Under the pieces are notes generated by a model. That model was not told where the DNA came from and did not search any database. It saw only the letters and a program-made list of their open reading frames with translations. Below, piece after piece: positions 11,966 to 21,461 of a stretch of 35,458 bases of DNA (position 1 is its first letter; each line of letters opens with the position of its first letter). This DNA comes from Chromera velia (taxonomy: Eukaryota > Sar > Chromeraceae): assembly GCA_018398765.1 (NCBI GenBank), contig JAHBMJ010001001.1, positions 1 through 35,458 on the forward strand, read 5' to 3'. A program made the translations under genes and the position numbers.

Positions 11966-12551
11966 CAGAGAGAGAAGAGAGAGAGAGGAATGGGGTGGGT
12001 GGGCGCGAGGGAAGGGCAGACCATCACTAACATTTATCCGGGGCTGCGGCAATTTTCTTGATTTCCGAAGCCTCAAAGTGTGCCTTGAAGGGCAGAGGCG
12101 TGCTGAACTCCACCACAATGGGTCTGTCTGGAGAAAGGATGCCTGCAGGATCTTGACGGATTCTTACAACTGTCCCCTCAAGCCCCTCTGGGTTGAATCC
12201 CGTGGCCTTCCACTGCTTTTTGTGCCAGAACCTCAGATCACCACTCTCAACCTTCACCACATCCCCACAACAGAAATTGCCGCTTTCCGGATCACACCGA
12301 GCCTCCTCCTCCTCACCTACACCGACTGCCTTCCCTCCCAGAGCGCTACCGCCAGAAGAGTACCAACGCACACCCCCACCACTGCCGCCACTGCGAACAA
12401 AACGCGAACGCCGCTCCCAACCATGAAATACGAGCCAGGGACGGCCAACAAGGAAACCCCCACAGTCACAGAACAATGCAGAGAGGAACAACAAGTACAA
12501 CGCTACATACACACCCGAGAGTCGGGAAGGAGGAGACGGCAAAGACCTCAT
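9647..12551 (-). CDS. FTR variable-chain-like domain fused to RUS/DUF647 protein (two exons)
   Basis: Exon 1 (12551-12032) and exon 2 (11676-9647) join across a 355-bp intron with donor GTTAGT and acceptor CCGCAG. The sum is 2550 bases, 849 residues plus TAG. Residues 13-32 are a hydrophobic signal segment; 33-75 are Arg/Ser/Gly-rich, like a transit peptide. Residues 94-166 resemble the variable (alpha) chain of ferredoxin-thioredoxin reductase (CCGDVVKV, GFNPEGLEGTVV, RPIVVEF, FKAHFEASEI). About 190 low-complexity residues follow. Residues about 358-570 are a RUS (ROOT UV-B SENSITIVE, DUF647) core: LPDNVTPDYYSYTFWRMVQ, GNGLEVLTYAFPKSF, NIGDITAKGEAQ, CVDISCIYKEIR. The C terminus (GWKTDHFMYGKLPRVDW) is also family-like. 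In the known FTR the variable chain supports the catalytic subunit; RUS proteins act in plastid or membrane-linked vitamin B6/auxin-related processes in plants. Plastid targeting is inferred. Two separate genes remain possible. Confidence 0.75.
11677..12031 (-). other. intron with (CA)n/(TG)n microsatellite in the FTR-RUS gene
   Basis: The donor GTTAGT follows GATAAAT and the acceptor is a pyrimidine-rich stretch ending CCGCAG. Plus-strand 11800-11963 is a TG/GTGC microsatellite. An in-frame TAG begins three bases into the intron, so an unspliced transcript would end the protein after the FTR domain. Confidence 0.65.
11800..11963. repeat. compound (TG)n / (GTGC)n microsatellite
   Basis: Plus strand alternates TG with GTGC, ATGTGTGC and a final pure TG run of about 13 units. 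It lies wholly within the intron of the FTR-RUS gene. Confidence 0.9.
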
Positions 12552-13206
12552 CTTGCCTGTACAAGGAACAGAGAAAAACTGAATGTCCGAGCACTAAATC
12601 TGGAGCTTTCAAACAAAAGAGGTGATTCACCATTATACGTTGTGTAAGGCAATCACAATTTGACCGTCGTGACCGGCAAGCAAAGAAAGTCTGAAGAGGC
12701 GATGAAGAAGCCATTGCAGGATTCCATCACGTCGGGCGGGGCCAATTGGCGGCCTTGCGGGGACCGCCCATTGTGCTCCATTGCAGTGACGCGCGCGTCA
12801 ACAAAAGGGAGACTGAGGTCGGGGAATGTCGTGCGTGCGTCGGCAAAGTGTCTGACCGCTGAAAGAAGTCGTCCAGCTCTTTGATTTGACAACAGTCTCT
12901 TCCTCTGTTGCACCTCTTCCATCCTTCGGCTTATCGATCAGTCCGGTTCGCCTTTCGACCCCCCCTGCTCATTGATCTCCGTGTGCGGTCGGTCGATGGC
13001 TCCGTGTGTTTTCCTGTACGAATATTCTGTGACTGGATCCAGTTGGTGACAGTCTCAAGTTGACAGTCTGCCAGAAAGACGGAAGGAACGGCTGTTCCCT
13101 GGCCCTGTCCTCTGCCAGTGTGGTGCCTCACCTCCCACTAGACCTCCTGTACTTCATCTGATCTTCAGTACGTATTCGAATCGAGTTACTGGCCAATCCG
13201 ACCAGA
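12552..13206. promoter_or_regulatory. bidirectional promoter region between FTR-RUS (-) and PP2C (+)
   Basis: The start codons of two divergent genes are 655 bases apart. Near the middle, 12734-12752 reads GGGCGGGGCCAATTGGCGG: a GC box overlapping a CCAAT box on both strands (CCAATTGG). A second GC-box-like ACCGCCCATTG lies at 12763-12773. No TATA box is evident. Co-regulation of the two genes is an inference from layout only. Confidence 0.45.
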
Positions 13207-14429
13207 ATGCGACCGAATCCCTTCTCACCCACCAAAAAGGCCACCACCAGCCCCAGTCCTCCCAGGGGACGGCCGCCCGGTCCTGGTCAGTCACGCACTG
13301 CGGAACAGTCTCAGCCTGCTGGCCCACCATCCTCGTGCCCTGTGCTCAGATGTACACGCCTTGTGACCCTACCTCCGTGCATGTGCTTCCCGGCTCCCTG
13401 CAGGAACGTCACCGACGCGACCAGGGTCAGTCAGTCATTTTGTCTCCCTCCACTGAATCGCTTCCATTGAGAGGCCTTGTGCATTCCTTCTATTCGTCAA
13501 CTGTATCGGACTGCTTCTTTTTCAATCCTGCCACTCTGCCTGCCTGGCTGCTTGCCTCTCGGCTGCCCTCCTGTCTTCTGGCCTTCGTACCCGTCAGTCT
13601 GTCTCCCTGCTCACAAACCAACCGGCCTGCCTGCCTGCCGGTGTGCCTCGCAGCCTGCCTTCCTGTCTACCTACTCTATCTGCCCCTCCCCTTCTGTGCT
13701 TCAACATACACCTATCTCTGCCTGTCGTGTTTGCTCTGTCCCCCCGTTTCCCTTCGTGCATGGCTTTCGTTGCCTCCCTTGTGCGAGTGCCAGCTTGTGC
13801 CCCCTTTCCTCAGTCAAGTTTTCGTGTGCCTCTTAAGGTTTTTTGCGTGTAAAAATGGCTGTGTGTGTCTGCATGCCTGTGTCTGTGTCTGTGTGTATGC
13901 AGGCAAACGACGACCGCAGCTGTGCGGGGAACGTCTCCCCAAGGGAGGTCGCCCTCTCCAGGGAGGGGTGCGCCTGCCAACGGGGGAGGGGCTGTGACAA
14001 GAACGGTCTGTCTATCTGTCTGTCTGTCTGACCCACTTTCTTCAGCTGTCAGTATTTTGGTCTCGCTTTTTTTCTCGCTTCCTGCCACCGCAACTGTTTT
14101 GTGTCATTCGTTCATTGCTCCTTGCTTGTTTTGTTTCCGTGGAATAAGAGTCCTCTGGACCCCTCTCGTCAGTCCTACAAATGATCCCTGCAGGAGGTCG
14201 AGTAGCCAAGCTTCGATCAAGGTGGATGCATTGATTCTCATTGTGTTTTTTGTCATGTTTGACTTTGCAGGTACAACCAACGAGAAGAAGACTCTCTGTG
14301 ATGGGGCAAATGGGGGTCTGTCTCCTGTGTCTGTCTGTCTGTCTTTCTGTCTGTTTTGTCTTTGTTCTTTCTTTCTTTTTGTCTGTTGTGTTCATGAAGA
14401 AAAGGAGGGAGAAGAAGAAGAAACATATA

Positions 14430-14470
<41 letters not shown>

Positions 14471-17316
14471 GAAAAGGAGGGAGAAGAAGAAACATATAGT
14501 CTGTCTGTCTGTCTGTCTGTATTTTTCTTTTTCTGACGCACAACCCTTCTGCGTATCAGCCCCACCCCTCCTGTCTGCTTTTTTTTTTGTGTGTCTTTTG
14601 TCGCTTCCGAGCAGCTGCTTTGTGCTCTTTCTTTCTGCGAGGCCTTGACGCTTCATTCTACCTGCCTGCCGCACAGCTTGGGCTCTCACTTCCCGAGCTT
14701 TGCTCTTGATGAGTGGCTTTTGCATTCCCGTCAGAGAAAGAGAGGGCGGCCCAATTGTGGTGAATCCTCGACTGCTATCGTGTAGCTTAATGACTGATGT
14801 GAGCCAATCGATGACTGTTTGACGACTGCAGACTGGATTCGAGGCAGATGGTGCGGTGGATTATGCAGTCACGGTGAGTGGTGGAGGGGGTGGATGCATT
14901 CGGGGGGCGGGTTGGGGTGGTTCATGAGTGAGGGCTGTTGAGGGGCCTGAAGGAAAATTCTTTCGTACGAGGCACCAGCAGAATGTGAAGGGAGGGCTTT
15001 GTGGTTGATGGATTCGCTTCCTGTTTCTGTCTTCCTATCGTTCTTTCTCCATCCGTTCCTTTCTCATTTCCTTTTCTTTCTCTCCCCCCTCCTTTGGTTG
15101 CAACCCTCTCCTTGGTTGATCGAAGAGCTCTGAGAGGGGGTTGCGTTCTTCTTTTTCACTTGTTGCGGAGTGCTCGTGAAAGGTGTTTTCATTCGTGTGC
15201 TTCAATCCCTTCTTTCTTTTTTTGTGGTTGCAGGATGCGGACCGTCAGAATTTGAAAACTGGGAGGGTGAGTAGCTGCTCCTGTCCGTCTCTCTTTTCTC
15301 CCTCCCTCCTTCCTCCCTTCTCTCTCTGCTGGTGTGTACCTCGCCCGAAGGTCAATGGCTCTTTTCTCTGCGTCAGCACCGATGCTCGTTGGCGTGATCT
15401 CTCACAAGAGGCCGCAGGGATGGCTGGGGTTGAGCATTTGTTGGAACAGTCGGCGTGTGTTTTTCTCTTCTCTTTCCTCCCACGTTCGAATCCTGCAGAC
15501 ACTCTCCGGGCACCCGTCAGTCACACAGACAGACAGACAGAAAGTGAAGATTTTAAGGAGAAGAAAAAAGAATAGGGGATGCATCATTGTTTGAATGTTG
15601 TTGCCGAAACGCTTGCATGGTTACAGGGAGGAATCGTTGAGAGTTACGCCGCCAAGTCCAAGGTCGGACTCGTCCCGATGAACCCCAACAAGGTGAGTGA
15701 GTTCGTGAGTCTGTGAGTGGGTGGGTGGGTGGGTGGGTGGGCCGGCAGACAGGCAGGCAGGCACGCAGGCGAGGTTGTTCTGTTTGATGAACGAAAGGAA
15801 CCTTTAAATTGCGTGGAGGGGTGAGTGAGTAGTGAGAAAAGGATGCAGAGTTCGAGTCCCATCTGTGTGTCCCCCTTTCTTGTCGTCTGCGTGGAGGGCG
15901 GCGTGCAGTGATGGGTGCATGGATCGATTGAGATGGTGGCTGTTTCTGGTGTGCGTCTGGTTGATTGCAGGTGAACCAGGACAGTCACTTTGAACTGGAA
16001 GCGTTTGCTGGTCGGTCGGTTGAATGCATGGTCGGTGTTGGACCTCAACTTGAAACAGAAAAGCGCACAAGCTGTTTGTTGTTTTGTCTTCTTATCTCAT
16101 CTTTCTTTGTTCTTTCTCATCGTCCTCTGTTTGGTCGTCTCTTCTTCTTTTGCGTCCGTCTCTTCTCTCCTCCTTTCCCGCTACCGATCGGGTCTTCATC
16201 TCCACTGCCCTCTTTCCTGCTCCTCTGTACACCCGCTGTTGTTCTCGTGGATTTCCCTAGCTGACTTCCTTTTTCTCTTCCTGCTTTCGGGTCATCCTGT
16301 TTCTTTTCTCAGATTATCCGTTTGCCTCTCCGCCTGTCTGCCTCACGGAGAAAACGAAGGAGAAGAAACACATAGTCTCTCTACCTCTCCTCTCATGCGT
16401 TCAGGTGATCCTTCGCAGTATTTTTTTTGTGTGATGGATGGGCACGGGTTGCAGGTCAGCTCTTTAAATTCACCTGTGTCCTTTCTCCTTTCTCCTTTTT
16501 CCTTCTCCTGCCCGCCCTCCTTGTGTCCGCGTTGATTTTTGCATGCACCCGTGAATGCTCTCCTGATCTCACTTTTGGCGGCGGTTCCTTCCCCGACTCC
16601 CCCCTACCCCTCTCTCCTCTCTGATCTCGCTCTTCTGTTCTATTCTCTTCTCTTCTCCTGTTTTCTATTGAACCAACGAACCCTCTTGTCTGCAGGGGAA
16701 AGAAGTGAGTGACATGATCCGGCGGCGTCTCCCTGCAAACGTCCAGGCAGACCCCCAACTACGCACAGACCCTAAAACGGCACTTACAAGAGTAAGTCAG
16801 TCAGTCAGTCAGGCAGTCAGTCAGCCGCTCATTCATTCATTCATTCATTCATTCATTCGATCTCTCTCTCTCTCCCTCTCAGTCAGTCATTGAGCGAGCG
16901 TTCTGTCGGTGACTTAGTCAGTCAGCATCCGTGCAGAAGAAGGAGAGGGAAGAAAACGATGCGAAGAACGGGGGGGCAAGGGGGGACGGACCACAAATTT
17001 CCTCTCTTTCCTACCTTGAACCATCTTCAGGGAGTAGCAGCTGAACTGAATAGACGTCTCCTGGTTGGGCGAACAGTCATTCATGTCACGGCAACGTTCG
17101 TTGGGCTCTCTCTCCGTTTCTCTTTCTGTTCTCCCCCCATGCAATCAAACGTCGACAGACACCGGGGATGAATACAGGACGACCCCATGTTGACCTGCCC
17201 GCCTGCCTGCGTGCGTGCGTGCGTGCGTGTGTGCAGGGGTATTTGAAGACCAATACGGAGCTCAGCCGGTCGGCACTCGACATCTCTTTTTCTGGTCAGT
17301 CAATCAGTCAGTCAGT

Positions 17317-17347
<31 letters not shown>

Positions 17348-18413
17348 TCAGTCAGTCAGTCAGTTCTGTCCACAACATCGAATTAAGTTTTTTCTTTCCT
17401 AGTTCAACTGAATGGGCTGCTTTTACCCCTTTCATCTTTGTCCTTCGCGTCAATTTGTCTGCAGGAGCATGAACGGTTTTTTCCGATTGAGTCTGTTTCG
17501 TCATCTGTATTTCGTGCCTTGATCGTGTGTCCCTCATTGATTGATGTGCTGCAGGGTCGACGACGATCGGTGTGTTCATGAGAGGGTCTACTCTGTTCTC
17601 GGCCAACGTTGGGGACTCCAGGGCGGGTTCGTTTGTGCGTTTGATGGCTTTTTCTTCTCATTTGGTCTGCTGTCTTTTGTTATTCCTTTCTCCGTGTCTG
17701 TCGCTGGTGGTGCTTCTCACTTTGCCCTCTCCCCCTTTGCTCTCAACGAGCTCGTTTCTCTCTTCTTTCTGCTTCGTCTGCCTGCCTGAAGACGACAGCA
17801 AGGCTTCTCTTTCCATCCATTGATGGCTGCTGAATTTGCCGCTTTCTCGCTGCTTTTTTTTGCAAACCCTGTCCTTTCAATTTCCCACGGCCCTCTGTTT
17901 CTTTCTCTCTCCTCACTCACTGCAGTGCTCGGAAGACTCAAAAACGGGAAATGGTCAGTCAGTCAGTCAGTGCCGCTGCATGTCGTTTATTTTCATTCAG
18001 TTACTGTCGGACAGTCAAGAACCATCTGCTTTTTGTTTGGAATCTCCTCGCACATCAATTTCTCCGAAAATGGATGGAGGATTCTTTTTCTGCTTGTTTT
18101 TTGAATAGTTCCTTTGTTTGGCCTCGCTCTGCACCAAAAGAAGACAAAAGAGCGACCTCCAGAGGAGATGGCTGTGTGTGCGTATCCTCTGATTCATCCC
18201 TCTCTTACCCCAGACAGAAATTTCTGCCGAGGGGTGACGTTGGGACCTTCCGAGAGAGAAAGAAAGCAAGAAGAAGCGAGAGGACCAGCGCACTTCCTTG
18301 TCCACTGCCTGTCTTGTGAAAGTTTAATTGTGTAGTTCTGAAAGTCAGTCAGTCTGTCTGTCTCTCCTGAGCTGCTTTTCAATTCTTCTGATGCGTTTTC
18401 TTCTTTTTTCTCG

Positions 18414-18449
<36 letters not shown>

Positions 18450-20090
18450 CCCACAGGACTGCGGTGGCTCTTTCAGATGACCACAAACCGGACAGACCTG
18501 ACGAGAAGGTGGGAGGGTGGGAAAATGGGGTCGCAATGCATGGACAGACAGGGCGCATCTTTTCTCCGTCCTTCCTTCCTTCCTTCCTTCCTTCCTTCCT
18601 TTCTTCCTTTTGTTGCACGATCGAACATTTGCGGGGGGAATGGAATTGGGAGCAGATTTCTTCTCCGACATCCATGAAAAGTCCTCCTTGCATCATTTCT
18701 TTCTCTCCCTCTCACTCTCCGTCCCTCCCTCCATTCCTCTCGCTCTCTTTGTCTCTCTTCCAGCTGTCTCTCTGGAGTCTCTCTCAAACAAACCTTTATT
18801 TCTTCTTTGGTTTCCTCCTTTCTGTGCATGTGCATGCAGGAAGGAATGCAAAACAGAGGAACGAAAAAAAGAGATTCACTCTGTATGCCCCCCGCCCCTT
18901 CTTTCTTTGTGTTTTGAAGTCGCGGGGCAGAGAACAGAACATTGCGTGTGTGTGTATGTGTGCGTGTGTGTATGGATGGATGGATAACTTTCTCTGCCTG
19001 CCTGCCTGCAGGCCCGCATCCTGAAGGCCAACGGCCGCGTGGAAGCCTTCAAGGGACCTGACGGGGAGGATATCGGGCCTCCCAGAGTCTGGCTGAAGCA
19101 CCAGGACGCTCCAGGTCCGTCGGTCATTCAACAAAACAATCACACAGATGCACAGACAGAATAAAATGAATACATGTCTGCACATGTGCATGAGACCCAC
19201 GGGAGCAATTTCGTGGTAAGCGGTCAGATTTCTTCGAGGGTCCGGACGCATTTGGAGGATTGTCTTTCTCTCTGTGAATCTGTGACCTTTGCTTGAAAGA
19301 ATCTGCTCATGTTTAGTGCTAGAGACAGAAAAGATCAATGGATACTCTCCATCTCTTCCTGAAGTCAGGCATCTCCACTTTCTTCCCGACGTGCTCATCT
19401 GTCTGCCTGCGTGTGCGGGGGGACTGCATGACTGTGGACTCGCTCACTTACATGCATGCATGCCTGCAGGACTTGCGATGGCCGCTTTTTTTTTTCATAC
19501 AGAATTATGAAAAGTAAAGTAGATACAGAAAAGTAAATACATGCATGCATGCATGCAGGACTTGCGATGGCCAGGTCAATGGGGGATGCGGTTGCTGCAA
19601 CGGTCAGTTTGTCGATCTGTTTTTTTACATTCCATTCAATGAGCTTTCCTCCTCTCTGTCAGTCTGTCTGCCTGCTTCTTTCTTTGTCTCTCAGCCTGTG
19701 TGCGTGCGTGCGTGCGTGTGTGTGTGTGTGTGTGTGTCCTCATTTCTGGCAAAGCGCTTTTTTTATTTTCTCGCGCTTAGCATTGCGGCCTGTGTCCGCA
19801 GACAAAGAGAGACGTTGCTCTAGTTTTTGACTTTCCTTTTCTTTGGTCGCTCGATGCGTTGATTTTGAGGAAGCAAGTGCATCTGGCCTTTGTTCTGTCT
19901 GTCTTCTCTTCCATGTCTCTTTCGGTTGTGTTATCTCGGTTTATCCTCCACAGATCGATGTGTGTTGTTGCCATGAAATGAACCAGGGCAATCGCATATT
20001 TCTGTTTTTCCCTCTGCATGTATGCAGGTCGGGGTGATTGCGGAACCAGAAATACAAATTCACGAATTGGAACCAGAGGACAAGTTCATG

Positions 20091-20124
<34 letters not shown>

Positions 20125-20196
20125 GTCTGTCTTTGTTGCTTTCTTTCTTTTTGTCTATTGTGTTCACGAAGAAAAGAAGGGAGAAGAAGAAACATA

Positions 20197-20228
<32 letters not shown>

Positions 20229-21079
20229 GCTATGCGATCTTTCTTTCTTTCTTTCTTTCTTTCCGTTCTTCTAAATTGAAGCCCAGATTTTCCGAAGAAA
20301 TTTCCATCTGCAGACGGACAGAACACATTCATGCATGCGTGCGTGCGTGCACCGGACCATTTCCAAAAAGCGTACACGAACGAACGCCGTCCTCTACCTC
20401 TCTGCGTGTGTCGACGAGTCTCTCTCTCGCCCTTTTCTCTTCTCTTCTCTGCCTGCACGAACGAGAGAGACGTGGAAGGAACTCCCCTGCCTGCCTGCCT
20501 GCCAGTCCTCTGGCTGTCTACCTCCGTGCCTGCCTGGCTGTGTGATTCGCTCTCTCTCACACACACAAAGCAGTTTTCGCGCGTGTGCAGAGAGAGATGT
20601 CTTTTCTGTCTCTCCTGCTGCTGATGCGACGCAGGTTCTGGCGAGTGACGGTGTGTGGGAGTTTATCTCAAACGAGGAGGTGGTACAGGTGCGTTTGTCT
20701 TTCTGTTCGTGTCCTTCTCAGAGTGTGTTGGTCTCTCCTCTGGTTGTCTGTGAATTAAAGGAGCAAAGGCATTGGTAAAGGGGGGAGAGAGGGAGGGAGG
20801 GAGGTATTACGAGAGGAGGGAGGGTTGAAGAAGAGACCAGAGTGGAAGGCGTGAGTGTAGCCTTATTCTTTTTCTGGACTGGTTTGGTGGACTCCCGAGT
20901 GCTTGCGTGTGTGTTGAAGTGGACTGGCTGCCTTTTCTCTTTCCGTTTGCTGCCTGGGCATCTGGGTGGTTGTTCGATTGGCTTTTCGTCTTCTTTCATT
21001 TAATTGCTAGCGGTAGATTTGTGCGTGTCCGCACTTCCGTGTGCGCGTGTGTGTGCGTGTGTGTGTGTATGTGTGGGTG

Positions 21080-21121
<42 letters not shown>

Positions 21122-21418
21122 CAGTACGTCCAGGCCTACTGGCAAAAGAAGGACCCCCAAGCAGCGTGCGATTTCATGGTCAGTCGGTCAGTCAGTCAGT
21201 CGGTCAGTCAGTCGCTCATTCATTCATTCAGTCGGTCAGCCAGTCAGTCGGTCAGTCAGTTAGTCGCTCAGTCAGTCAGTCAGTCAGTCAGTCAGTCGGT
21301 CAGCCGGTCGGTCGGTCGGTCAGTCAGTCAGTCAGACGGTCAGCCAGCCAGTCAGTCAGTCAGTCAGTCAGTCAGTCGCTCATTCATTCATTCAGTCAGT
21401 CAGACGGTCAGTCAGTCA

Positions 21419-21461
<43 letters not shown>

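Noticed and set aside
11690-12118. His/Thr-rich N-terminal extension (HTHTHT) continuous with the RUS frame
   Set aside because: It is the (CA)n microsatellite of the intron translated. Splicing from 12032 to 11676 removes it in frame.
11802-12647. Plus-strand 281-codon Cys/Val-rich frame
   Set aside because: Antisense to the FTR exon and to the TG microsatellite; no domain.
14191-14219. Extra PP2C exon bounded by CTGCAG and AAG|GTGGAT
   Set aside because: In the required phase it contains TAG after three codons. Exon 3 joins 14271 directly in frame.
17027-17098. Possible exon GVAAELNRRLLVG after an ATCTTCAG acceptor
   Set aside because: Not supported by a matching donor. Exon 10 joins exon 11 in frame and the result fits the PP2C fold without it.
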